Assembly: GCA_958369755.1 (NCBI GenBank)
Contig: CATXJC010000023.1
Coordinates: 1 to 31,529 of the forward strand
Direction: 5' to 3'
Source of the DNA: an uncultured Prevotella sp.
GTDB taxonomy: Bacteria > Bacteroidota > Bacteroidia > Bacteroidales > Bacteroidaceae
DNA length: 31,529 nt
The notes beneath the pieces are model-generated. The model was given only the letters and a program-made list of their open reading frames with translations. It made no database searches and had not been told where the DNA came from. Below are positions 6,584 to 13,719 of the stretch, one piece after another; position 1 is the first letter of the stretch; each line of letters begins with the position of its first letter. The position numbers and the translations under genes were made by a program.

Positions 6584-7306
6584 ATGAAAACATTATTAGA
6601 CGTTCATACACATACAATAGCATCAGGTCATGCCTTCAGCAGTTTGCAGGAAATGACCTTGACAGCAAAGGAGAAAGGGTTGGATATCTTGGGAATCACA
6701 GAGCACGGTCCCAATATCCCGGGTACCTGTGATCCTATCTATTTCAGAAACCTTCATTGTGTTCCACGCCAGCTCTATGGAATCAAACTGATGCTTGGAG
6801 CAGAACTCAACATCCTCAATACGAAGGGAGATATCGATCTCGACGAGGATTACTGGCGTATGCTGGATATCCGAATAGCAGGCATCCATAGCCTTTGCTG
6901 GCAGGGAGGAAGTAAGGAGGAGAATACGCAGGGTGTCATCAATGCCATGCGCAATCCCTTCGTGCAGATTATCTCTCATCCCGGCGATGGTACGGCAGAA
7001 CTGGATTTCGAGGAACTCATGAAAGTTTCCTGGGAGACGCATACCTTGCTTGAAATCAACAACCATTCCATGGCTCCCATCCGCCACAAAACTGTGGCTG
7101 CTCCCAATAATCTGGAACTGCTGGAACTTGCTAAGAAGTATGAAACTCCAGTCATCTTCGGAAGTGATGCCCACTTCTCTGCGATGATTGCCGACTACAG
7201 CAACATTATGCCACTGGTAGAAAAAGCAGAGTTCCCGGATGAGCTGGTTCTCAACTATCAGCCAGAGAAATTCATGGCTTACCTCAAGCCAACCCCTGAG
7301 AAATAG
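6584..7306 (+). CDS. PHP-domain phosphoesterase, YcdX-like
   Basis: A 240-residue PHP-fold metal-dependent phosphatase of the YcdX type. The metal ligands are all visible: His8 and His10 in DVHTHT, His16, Glu40-His41 in TEHGPN, Glu74 in GAELN, His102, His132 in ISHPGDG, and Asp195 and His197 in GSDAH. The family acts on small phosphorylated substrates, and the true substrate is not known. The start at 6584 is fixed because the first metal motif begins at residue 6. The carbonic anhydrase gene follows 34 nt downstream without a promoter motif, so the two are probably one transcript. The promoter sits so close that the mRNA may be leaderless. Confidence 0.88.
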   Translation: MKTLLDVHTHTIASGHAFSSLQEMTLTAKEKGLDILGITEHGPNIPGTCDPIYFRNLHCVPRQLYGIKLMLGAELNILNTKGDIDLDEDYWRMLDIRIAGIHSLCWQGGSKEENTQGVINAMRNPFVQIISHPGDGTAELDFEELMKVSWETHTLLEINNHSMAPIRHKTVAAPNNLELLELAKKYETPVIFGSDAHFSAMIADYSNIMPLVEKAEFPDELVLNYQPEKFMAYLKPTPEK

Positions 7307-7340
7307 GAAAATTTAGTTTCACATTTCAATTTACACGACT

Positions 7341-7886
7341 ATGATTATAGAAGAAATCATCAAGTATAATGAAAACTTCGTAGCCAGTAAGGCTTACGAA
7401 AAGTATCTTACGAGTAAATATCCAGACAAGAAACTTGCCATTCTTTCCTGTATGGACACCCGCCTCACTGAGCTTCTGCCAGCAGCTTTGGGCCTGAAGA
7501 ACGGAGATGCCAAGCTCATCAAGAACGCCGGTGGACTGGTTATCAGTCCTTTCGACTCTGCCATGCGTAGTCTCCTTGTAGCCATCTACGAATTGGGTGT
7601 AGAGGAAATCATGGTCATTGCCCACTCCAACTGCGGTGCATGCCACATGAACGGACAGCAGATGAAGAAATTGATGCTCAAACGTGGCATCCATCAGAAT
7701 GTTATCGATACCATCGGGCTTTGCGGCATCGACCTCGACCATTGGCTGGAGGGATTCCACGACACTGAGGATTCTGTAAGGAATACCATCAATACAATCC
7801 GTACACACCCTCTCGTACCAAAAGACGTCAATCTTCATGGCTATATCATTGACTCACAGACGGGCAAACTGACAGAAGTGAAATAG
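7341..7886 (+). CDS. beta-class carbonic anhydrase
   Basis: A 181-residue beta-carbonic anhydrase that interconverts CO2 and bicarbonate. Zinc ligands are Cys37 in SCMDTRL, His95 and Cys98 in AHSNCGAC, and the Asp39-Arg41 dyad is present. KNAGGLVISPFDSAMRSLLVAIYELG is the conserved core between them. It is short, as in the compact bacterial class rather than plant-type enzymes. The gene is co-directional with, and 34 nt after, the PHP gene. Bicarbonate supply matters to succinate-producing Bacteroidales, which fix CO2 with PEP carboxykinase, but a link to the neighbour is inference. Confidence 0.9.
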   Translation: MIIEEIIKYNENFVASKAYEKYLTSKYPDKKLAILSCMDTRLTELLPAALGLKNGDAKLIKNAGGLVISPFDSAMRSLLVAIYELGVEEIMVIAHSNCGACHMNGQQMKKLMLKRGIHQNVIDTIGLCGIDLDHWLEGFHDTEDSVRNTINTIRTHPLVPKDVNLHGYIIDSQTGKLTEVK

Positions 7887-7979
7887 AATAAAGGTATTAT
7901 TTTAATTAAAACACATAACAGCAGTTTGTTGTACTTTCACCTTCCCTCTATGATGCTCTTTCCAAGAAAGTAACTTTCG

Positions 7980-8486
7980 TTACAGCCCCCACATATCATT
8001 CAGCATTCTGATAGCTGATTCCGAGCGGAATACATGGTCGCGGAAGGTGATGATGCCTTCGGGAGCAAGGTGGGCTTCGAAGGAATTCACCAGGAAATCT
8101 GCTTCGAGCAGAATGCGATGGTCGAGGCTGGTAACATCTTGATAAGTATGATGATGGGCAATGAGCCAGCAGATTCTTTCTATCTGTGCGGCTGTGAATC
8201 CATCTACTTCTGACAGTACTTTTCTTGCCTCGTCAGGACCCAGTTCTTCCTGGTGCTTGCCATCGCAGTTGCCGTATCTGGCTTCTGAAACGTGAATGCC
8301 TACATCGTGAAGAATGGCTGCTGCTTCGAGCACGAAGAGTTCTTCTCCGGTCATTCCCTCTGCTATCGCAATCATACGGGCAAAGTCGTGTACCTTTACG
8401 AAATGCTGGATGCGAGGCGCATCGCCACCATCATATTTTATCATCGCCCTCATCAGTTGGGCGAGTGTCAATTCATTGTTTGTCAT
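7980..8486 (-). CDS. HD-domain phosphohydrolase
   Basis: A 168-residue single HD domain with the full metal set: His33 (KVHDFARM), His60-Asp61 (ILHDVGI), His111-His113 (IAHHHTY) and Asp130 (LEADFLVN). HD proteins of this size hydrolyse phosphate esters or nucleotides, and the substrate here is unknown. The gene is third in a minus-strand run after bcp and the GlsB-like gene, 45 nt behind the latter, with no clear promoter between. Other in-frame ATGs follow at residues 12 and 15, but the longer start keeps the N-terminal helix. Confidence 0.85.
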   Translation of the reverse strand: MTNNELTLAQLMRAMIKYDGGDAPRIQHFVKVHDFARMIAIAEGMTGEELFVLEAAAILHDVGIHVSEARYGNCDGKHQEELGPDEARKVLSEVDGFTAAQIERICWLIAHHHTYQDVTSLDHRILLEADFLVNSFEAHLAPEGIITFRDHVFRSESAIRMLNDMWGL

Positions 8487-8531
8487 AATCTTATGTTTTT
8501 TTTAAATCAATATTTATATCTACTTAAGATG

Positions 8532-8795
8532 TTAATCGAAGAGTTTCTTCCAAATCCACAATACCGCTATGGCGCCAATGACGCAGAAGACGAAGTTGGT
8601 AAGATAACCCTTGCCAAACAGTTCTATGTTCAGCAGATTGCTGATGATGGCGCCGGCATAACTGCCCACAATACCTATGAATAGGTTCATACAACATCCT
8701 TTGCCTTCGCCGCTCATGATGCGGTTGGCAATATAGCCAATGAAAATTCCCGTAAGGATTGGCCATGCTGTGAAATCTGCAATGTGTTCTAACAT
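8532..8795 (-). CDS. GlsB/YeaQ/YmgE family small membrane protein
   Basis: An 87-residue inner-membrane protein with three hydrophobic segments (about 10-26, 33-55 and 62-82). It has the family pattern ILTGIFIGYIANRIMSGEGKGCCMNLFIGIVGSYAGAIISN. Members are linked to general stress responses in several bacteria, but their biochemical role is unclear. I start at MLEHIADF (8795). The open frame extends to 8924, but that part overlaps bcp and its residues (KKASSKRSSLQRRSRPR) look like the wrong frame of bcp. It lies 31 nt after bcp and is probably co-transcribed. Confidence 0.85.
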   Translation of the reverse strand: MLEHIADFTAWPILTGIFIGYIANRIMSGEGKGCCMNLFIGIVGSYAGAIISNLLNIELFGKGYLTNFVFCVIGAIAVLWIWKKLFD

Positions 8796-8826
8796 ACTCT
8801 TTTTCCCACTTCGTTCGTTTTGTTCT

Positions 8827-9288
8827 TTATTGATGGATGTAATCCAGAATCTGCTCGGCATGAATCTTGGTCTTGATCTCCTTTGGAGTGAAGATCTTTT
8901 CGATGACGCCTTCTTCGTTGACAAGATAGGTAGTGCGGAGGATGCCGATGGTCTTTCTGCCGCAGGTTACCTTCTCGCCCCAGCAGCCGAGTTCCTGCAG
9001 TAGGGTGGTTTCGGTATCTGCGATAAGAGGGAACTGCAAACCCTTGGTTTCGGCAAACTTCTTCTGCAGAGCTTGCTTGTCCTTGCTCACGCCGATAATC
9101 TCGTAACCGGCTGCAGCCAGCTCCTCCTTATGTGCTTGCAGGGAGCAAGCCTCGGCAGTGCATCCGCTGGTGTTAGCCTTCGGATAACTGTAGAGCACAA
9201 TCTTGCGACCACGGTAGTCGCTTGCCTTTATCTCACGTCCGTCCTGGTCAATGCCAAGAATCTCTGGTATTTTATCTCCTACATTCAT
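8827..9288 (-). CDS. bcp: thioredoxin-dependent peroxiredoxin, Bcp/PrxQ family
   Basis: A 153-residue peroxiredoxin that reduces hydrogen peroxide and organic peroxides. The peroxidatic Cys43 and resolving Cys48 are in PKANTSGCTAEACS. The usual family text is PKDNTPGCTxEAC, so this copy has Ala for Asp and Ser for Pro beside the active site. That is a mild deviation which keeps the Thr-x-x-Cys geometry. Two further cysteines occur in GCWGEKVTCGRK. The C-terminal LRTTYLVNEEGVIEKIF is standard. It heads a minus-strand cluster with the GlsB-like and HD genes, from the promoter at 9326-9333. Confidence 0.93.
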   Translation of the reverse strand: MNVGDKIPEILGIDQDGREIKASDYRGRKIVLYSYPKANTSGCTAEACSLQAHKEELAAAGYEIIGVSKDKQALQKKFAETKGLQFPLIADTETTLLQELGCWGEKVTCGRKTIGILRTTYLVNEEGVIEKIFTPKEIKTKIHAEQILDYIHQ

Positions 9289-9325
9289 AATTCTATATTT
9301 ATTTATTATATGTCTTGTTATGATG

Positions 9326-9333
9326 CAAAGATA
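9326..9333 (-). promoter_or_regulatory. bcp promoter -7 box (TATCTTTG)
   Basis: A minus-strand TATCTTTG, 37 nt upstream of the bcp start. The DNA on to about 9390 resembles the orphan promoter at 3583-3645, including the block TTTTAACACAAATAATC at 9369-9385. Confidence 0.65.
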
Positions 9334-9460
9334 ATAAAAATAATGCGAACCGATGTGATTCTTATGATTTTTAACACAAATAATCGTTGTTTATCTTTCT
9401 ACCTGGAAGTTTAAACGAATCTTTCTTTTGGATAAAAAAAAGAAAAATATAGGGAGGATA

Positions 9461-9492
9461 TTTGGTAATATGCTGATATTTACTTACTTTTG
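9461..9492 (+). promoter_or_regulatory. promoter of the secreted hydrolase gene
   Basis: TTTG at 9461-9464, a 20-nt spacer, then TACTTTTG at 9485-9492. The leader would be about 55 nt. Confidence 0.6.
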
Positions 9493-9555
9493 TGTGATGA
9501 ACGTTCATGGTATGAAACAGGGAGCGTGATACTAAACAGGTAAAAAAAAAAGAAA

Positions 9556-10395
9556 ATGAAGAAGATATTTTTGTTTATATTATTCTGTCTTTCCGTATGC
9601 AGCATGTCGGCTTACGACTTTCTGCGAGCTGTGAAAGATGAGATTCCGGGAGGTTACAACTTCTGGGTTTATACGCCGGTAGATTATTTCTATTCGCAAG
9701 AACAGACTCCTGTCATCATCTTTCTGCATGGAGCCAGTCTTTGTGGAAGAAATCTGAATAAGGTGAGAAGATACGGACCGCTTGATGCCATCGTCAAGGG
9801 GCGCGATATCGATGCGCTGACCATCGTTCCGCAGAATCCGGGAGGAGCCTGGAATCCGAAGAAAATCATGGATATGCTAGACTGGGTGAAGAAGAATTAC
9901 CCATGCGATTCTAATAGGGTTTATGTCTTGGGTATGAGTTTGGGCGGTTATGGCACCATGGATGTCTGTGCTACTTATCCCGACAGGATAGCTGCCGGCA
10001 TGGCGCTGTGTGGCGGCTGTTCGTATAAGGATGTGAGTGGATTGGGCGATTTGCCTTTCTGGATTATCCATGGCACAGCAGATAGGGCAGTACCGGTCAA
10101 GCAATCGAAGGTGGTGGTAGATAAACTTGAAAAGGATGGCAAGGATACCCGATTGATATACGACTGGTGGAAGGGTGCCAATCACGGTACTCCTGCCCGC
10201 GTGTTTTATCTGAAGAAAACCTATCAGTGGCTCTTCTCACACAGCCTTTCAGATAAGGACAGACCCGTGAACCGCAACATCAGTATTACGATGAGTGATC
10301 TGGGCAGAGCATATGGTGATGTGAACAGAAATGCCCCTCAGCCTGAACTCATCGATGGTCCGAGTGTAATCAAGCAAGAGGGAAATGAATATTAA
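9556..10395 (+). CDS. secreted alpha/beta hydrolase (esterase-like)
   Basis: A 279-residue exported hydrolase. The signal peptide is residues 1-19 (MKKIFLFILFCLSVCSMSA, then YDF). The alpha/beta hydrolase triad is readable: nucleophile Ser128 in LGMSLGGYG, Asp176 in HGTADRAVP and His210 in GANHGTP. The oxyanion region is IIFLHGASLCG. The fold and order match the dienelactone hydrolase / prolyl-oligopeptidase / feruloyl-esterase-like group. In Bacteroidales such proteins often deacylate plant polysaccharides, but the substrate cannot be read here. It ends 4 nt from the convergent msrC stop, with no terminator hairpin between them. Confidence 0.85.
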   Translation: MKKIFLFILFCLSVCSMSAYDFLRAVKDEIPGGYNFWVYTPVDYFYSQEQTPVIIFLHGASLCGRNLNKVRRYGPLDAIVKGRDIDALTIVPQNPGGAWNPKKIMDMLDWVKKNYPCDSNRVYVLGMSLGGYGTMDVCATYPDRIAAGMALCGGCSYKDVSGLGDLPFWIIHGTADRAVPVKQSKVVVDKLEKDGKDTRLIYDWWKGANHGTPARVFYLKKTYQWLFSHSLSDKDRPVNRNISITMSDLGRAYGDVNRNAPQPELIDGPSVIKQEGNEY

Positions 10396-10399
10396 GGAA

Positions 10400-10870
10400 T
10401 CAGGTGAACAGTTCTGCTACCTTCTCCAGCCAATTCTTATCAATATCATCGAAGGTGCTGAGGTGTTCGCTGTCAATATCCAGTACGGCGATTACCTCAC
10501 CATTCCTGATAACAGGCACTACTATCTCTGAACGGGAGGCACTGCTACAGGCGATGTGACCTGGAAATTTCTCTACATCTTCTACCACGATGGTCTCCGC
10601 TTTATCCCAAGCCGTTCCGCAAACACCCTTGCCCCTTTTGATGCGGGTGCAGGCCAGCGGTCCCTGGAAAGGACCCAGCACAAGAGTTCCGTCGATGACC
10701 CGGTAGAAGCCCACCCACCAGAAGTGGAAGGTGTCCATGATGCATGCTGAAATATTCGCCATATTGGCGATGATGTCGTTTTCGCCCTCTATGAGCGACT
10801 TAAGCTGAGGGAGGAGGGTAGCGTAAAGTTCCTCCTTCGTTTCTCCTTTTATAATAAGATGTTCTGCCAT
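10400..10870 (-). CDS. msrC: free methionine-(R)-sulfoxide reductase (GAF domain)
   Basis: A 156-residue single GAF domain of the fRMsr (YebR/MsrC) type, which reduces free L-methionine-(R)-sulfoxide with thioredoxin. The three family cysteines are present as Cys74 (PLACTRI), Cys84 (GKGVCGTAW) and Cys108 (GHIACSSASRSEIVVPV), followed by GEVIAVLDIDS. Its length is near the E. coli enzyme. It has its own promoter at 10923-10930, and three 33-bp repeats lie just upstream of that. The role fits the oxidative-stress genes nearby (bcp, yaaA). Confidence 0.92.
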   Translation of the reverse strand: MAEHLIIKGETKEELYATLLPQLKSLIEGENDIIANMANISACIMDTFHFWWVGFYRVIDGTLVLGPFQGPLACTRIKRGKGVCGTAWDKAETIVVEDVEKFPGHIACSSASRSEIVVPVIRNGEVIAVLDIDSEHLSTFDDIDKNWLEKVAELFT

Positions 10871-10922
10871 GATGTCTTTTTATTTGATTAAATTCCTTTA
10901 TGCGAATGATTTTTATGCCTTG

Positions 10923-10930
10923 CAAAGATA
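10923..10930 (-). promoter_or_regulatory. msrC promoter -7 box (TATCTTTG)
   Basis: A minus-strand TATCTTTG, 53 nt before the msrC start. No TTG is seen at the usual distance; that place is taken by the first 33-bp repeat. Confidence 0.6.
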
Positions 10931-10937
10931 CTGTTTT

Positions 10938-11036
10938 TTCTAAAATTAGGGGCTTAGAATGGGTTAAATCTTCTAAAATTAGGGGCTAAGAATGAATCAA
11001 ACCTTCTAAAATTAGGGGCTAAAAATAGATTAGCCT
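10938..11036. repeat. three 33-bp tandem repeats in a divergent promoter region
   Basis: TTCTAAAATTAGGGGC begins at 10938, 10971 and 11004, a strict 33-bp period (about three helical turns), with the rest of each unit less conserved. The array lies between the minus-strand msrC -7 box and the plus-strand GH28 -7 box at 11092. Confidence 0.85.
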
Positions 11037-11091
11037 GACTTAAACAAGATATTTTTCAGGTCTTTTTCTAAGTTATCTGGCGTTTTTTTAT

Positions 11092-11099
11092 TAATTTTG
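11092..11099 (+). promoter_or_regulatory. promoter -7 box of the GH28 gene (TAATTTTG)
   Basis: TAATTTTG lies 27 nt before ATG 11127, giving a leader of about 20 nt. The -33 element is not evident. Confidence 0.5.
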
Positions 11100-11126
11100 C
11101 AATCGAAATCATAAAAACAAACTATA

Positions 11127-12560
11127 ATGAATACAAAAACTATTTTAATGGCTATGACTTGCCTTTGTGCATTCAACAGCCTTCAGGGAAATGCTCAGGT
11201 AGCAGGAGAAAATACTTTGGTTGCTACTGCGATTGAGCAGCGAAGAGTCACTCTTCGTGACAGTATATTGAATTATATTTCCGGTGCAAAGATTGCTGAG
11301 AAATCATTGCAGATCAAGAATTTCGGAGCCAGGAACGATGGAAAGACCGATTGCCGTGCTGCCTTTGCCAAAGCCATCAAGAAGGCTTCGGTGATGAAGG
11401 GTGCCAAGATTGTGGTGCCTGCGGGTACCTATTATATTAAGGGACCTATCGTACTGGCAAGCAATATCTGTCTGGAACTGCAGAAGGGAGCTACCCTGAA
11501 GTTTGCGCCAGAAGAGAAGTACTATCCTATCGTTAATACCAGTTGGGAGGGAACTTTCCTCTACAACTATTCTCCTCTCATCTATGCCTATGGCTGTAAG
11601 AATGTTTCTATCATTGGCGAGGGAACCATCGACGGCAACGCTATGACTACCTTTGCCAAGTGGAAGCCTAATCAGAAGAAAGCGCAGCAGTTGAGCCGCA
11701 AGATGAATCACGAGGAAGTGCCTGTAAGTGAGCGCAAGTTTGGAGAAGGCTACTGGCTTCGTCCTCAGCTCGTTCAGCTCTACAACTGCCAGGGCATTAC
11801 CCTGGAAGGCGTAAAGATTATCAATTCTCCTTTCTGGTGCATTCATCTCCTAAAGAGTGAGAATATCATCTGTCGTAATTTGCGATATGATGCCAAGCTT
11901 ATCAATAACGATGGTCTTGATCCAGAGTGTTCCCGAAACATCCTGATAGAGGGCATTGCTTTTAATAATGGTGACGACAACGTGGCCATCAAGAGCGGAC
12001 GTGACAATGATGGCTGGAATGCCAAGATGCCATCAGAGAACATCATCATCCGCAACTGTCATTTCAAGGGCTTGCATGCGGTGGTTATCGGCAGCGAAAT
12101 GTCTTCTGGTGTAAGAAACGTAATCGTAGAGAACTGTGATTATGCTGGCTATTGCAAGCGTGGAATCTTTATCAAGACCAATCCTGATCGTGGCGGTTTT
12201 GTGGAGAATGTATTTGTAAAAAACTGTACGTTTGGTGATGTGGAGGATCTCTTCTACGTAACCAGCCGTTATGCAGGTGAGGGACAGACAAACCATCATT
12301 TCTCTACCGTGAAGAATATCTTCGTGGATGGTTTGAAGTGTAACAACGTGAGTGCTGCAGCCTTGGTTTTGCAGGGTACAGAGGCTAAGCCTGTTACTAA
12401 TGTTTCATTCGACAAGATTGAAGTAAAAAATGCTAAGACAGGCATCAGCTTCGAGAATGTGCTGGGTGTGAACATGGGTGAATGCAGCATAGGCGGCAAG
12501 GTGGGAACTCCTACCCAGGATACTCCAAAGGATAAAGTTTTCGAAAGAAATAACAAGTAA
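11127..12560 (+). CDS. secreted glycoside hydrolase family 28 protein (polygalacturonase-like)
   Basis: A 477-residue exported enzyme of the pectinase family. The signal peptide ends near residue 24 (LQGNAQ). LQIKNFGARNDGKTDCRAAFAKAI is the usual start of the right-handed beta-helix. Catalytic features of GH28 are present: NNDGLDPECS (Asp263/Asp266), NNGDDN (Asp282-Asp283), His317 in GLHAVVIGSE and the RGIFIKT motif (Arg345, Lys350). The family normally has GHG at the His site, and here it is LHAV, which may alter specificity. It likely releases galacturonic or related uronic acids in the periplasm. It has its own promoter and no SusC/SusD partner nearby. The uronate-type oxidoreductase and transporter lie 4 kb downstream. 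Confidence 0.88.
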   Translation: MNTKTILMAMTCLCAFNSLQGNAQVAGENTLVATAIEQRRVTLRDSILNYISGAKIAEKSLQIKNFGARNDGKTDCRAAFAKAIKKASVMKGAKIVVPAGTYYIKGPIVLASNICLELQKGATLKFAPEEKYYPIVNTSWEGTFLYNYSPLIYAYGCKNVSIIGEGTIDGNAMTTFAKWKPNQKKAQQLSRKMNHEEVPVSERKFGEGYWLRPQLVQLYNCQGITLEGVKIINSPFWCIHLLKSENIICRNLRYDAKLINNDGLDPECSRNILIEGIAFNNGDDNVAIKSGRDNDGWNAKMPSENIIIRNCHFKGLHAVVIGSEMSSGVRNVIVENCDYAGYCKRGIFIKTNPDRGGFVENVFVKNCTFGDVEDLFYVTSRYAGEGQTNHHFSTVKNIFVDGLKCNNVSAAALVLQGTEAKPVTNVSFDKIEVKNAKTGISFENVLGVNMGECSIGGKVGTPTQDTPKDKVFERNNK

Positions 12561-12586
12561 GTTATTTGTTTTTCAATCTTTTTTTG

Positions 12587-12594
12587 TACTTTTG
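12587..12594 (+). promoter_or_regulatory. promoter -7 box of the Nudix-cupin unit (TACTTTTG)
   Basis: TACTTTTG with TTTG at 12565-12568. The transcript would start near 12601 and first meet an 8-codon ORF at 12609-12635. Confidence 0.6.
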
Positions 12595-12644
12595 CATCAT
12601 CAATTTAAATGAAGAAAATCCAGTTTTTTAAATGAAGTAAGAAA

Positions 12645-13193
12645 ATGGCTGATAAAGATATGAAATGGAAGACGCTCTCGCAGAAATATCTGATAGAGAA
12701 GCCATGGCTCACGGCACGAGTGGATAAGGTGGAATTGCCTACGGGAGCCATTATCGATGAATATTACGTGCTGGAATATCCCGATTGGGTGAACACCATC
12801 GCCATCACGAAGGAGGGAATGTTCGTCTTCGTTCGCCAGTATCGCTATGCGATAGGTAAGACGGTGAATGAACTTTGCGCAGGAGTGATAGAGAAGGGCG
12901 AGGACCCGATGGCGGCTGCCAAGCGAGAGCTGATGGAAGAGACTGGGTTCGGTGGCGGAAACTGGCAGAAGTGGATGACGATTTCGGCTAATCCGAGCAC
13001 TCATACCAATCTTACCCATTGCTATCTGGCTACGGATGTGGAGCGCATGGATGTTCAGCATCTTGACCAGGCTGAGGATATCGAGGTTCGCCTCTTCTCA
13101 AGAGAAGAAGTGATGGAAATGCTGGAGAAGGGAGAAATCTGGCAAAGCCTGATGGCGGCTCCGCTATGGAAGTATTTTGCGAAAGCAAAGTAA
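12645..13193 (+). CDS. Nudix hydrolase (ADP-sugar pyrophosphatase-like)
   Basis: A 182-residue Nudix hydrolase with a full box: Gly80, Glu86, Arg94-Glu95, Glu98-Glu99, Gly101 (GVIEKGEDPMAAAKRELMEE then TGF). The preceding strands (VFVRQYRYAIGKTVNELCAG) match the ADP-ribose / nudF-like group, which cleaves nucleoside-diphosphate sugars to a sugar phosphate and a nucleotide. The exact substrate is not determined. The start at 12645 follows an A-rich stretch, and a short 8-codon ORF precedes it. A cupin gene follows after 64 nt and is probably on the same transcript. Confidence 0.9.
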   Translation: MADKDMKWKTLSQKYLIEKPWLTARVDKVELPTGAIIDEYYVLEYPDWVNTIAITKEGMFVFVRQYRYAIGKTVNELCAGVIEKGEDPMAAAKRELMEETGFGGGNWQKWMTISANPSTHTNLTHCYLATDVERMDVQHLDQAEDIEVRLFSREEVMEMLEKGEIWQSLMAAPLWKYFAKAK

Positions 13194-13257
13194 GCTGCAG
13201 GGCTTCATTTATAAAAGCCAAGTAAATATTAGACATTAAACAATAAACATTATAAAG

Positions 13258-13590
13258 ATGGTAATAGATTTCGAAAAGATTGCTGAGGCTCATTTGGAGG
13301 GCTTCAAGGGTGGACAGGGTAAACTCGACACCCGTAACTATGTGGATGACAAGGTGAAGATTATGTATTCTACCTTGCGTCCGGGTGCATCAACTGGTCT
13401 TCATACTCATGAGGGCAACTGCGAGATTATCTATGTGGTAAGCGGCACTGCTACTTTCCATTATGATGATACCGTGGAGGAGGTTCGACAGGGACAGGTG
13501 CATTATTGCCCTATGAACCATGCTCATTATATGGAGAACCTCACCGACCATGATCTGGTGTATCTCGCCATTGTGCCTGAGCATCATTAA
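13258..13590 (+). CDS. small cupin-domain protein
   Basis: A 110-residue single-domain cupin. Motif 1 is present with His49, His51 and Glu56 (GLHTHEGNCEIIYVVSG), and motif 2 has HYCPMNHAH with His88/His90. These form a probable metal site in a beta-barrel. Such stand-alone cupins act as small-molecule isomerases, dioxygenases or binding proteins, and nothing here identifies the ligand. It lies 64 nt after the Nudix gene with no promoter motif between, and ends before a bidirectional terminator. Confidence 0.85.
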   Translation: MVIDFEKIAEAHLEGFKGGQGKLDTRNYVDDKVKIMYSTLRPGASTGLHTHEGNCEIIYVVSGTATFHYDDTVEEVRQGQVHYCPMNHAHYMENLTDHDLVYLAIVPEHH

Positions 13591-13648
13591 TATCCCTGAA
13601 GTATCAGGGAAAACCATATCATATTCCTCCTGAGGAAAATGTAAAAAG

Positions 13649-13698
13649 AAAGTCCAACTCGGATGCCTCTCTCTAAAAAAGACTCCAAGCTGGACTTT
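13649..13698. terminator. hairpin between convergent cupin and ndh genes
   Basis: AAAGTCCA (13649-13656) pairs with TGGACTTT (13691-13698), followed by a T-rich run on the plus strand and with an A-run before it. The loop is long (34 nt). It probably serves both genes. Confidence 0.6.
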
Positions 13699-13719
13699 CA
13701 TCGTTTTTATTTCTTCATA

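Noticed and set aside
8796..8924. N-terminal extension of the GlsB-like protein
   Set aside because: It overlaps bcp, has unlikely basic composition, and the family starts at the later methionine.
10938..11036. Mini CRISPR array
   Set aside because: Only three units, with a 16-bp core and about 17-bp inter-core DNA that is itself partly conserved.
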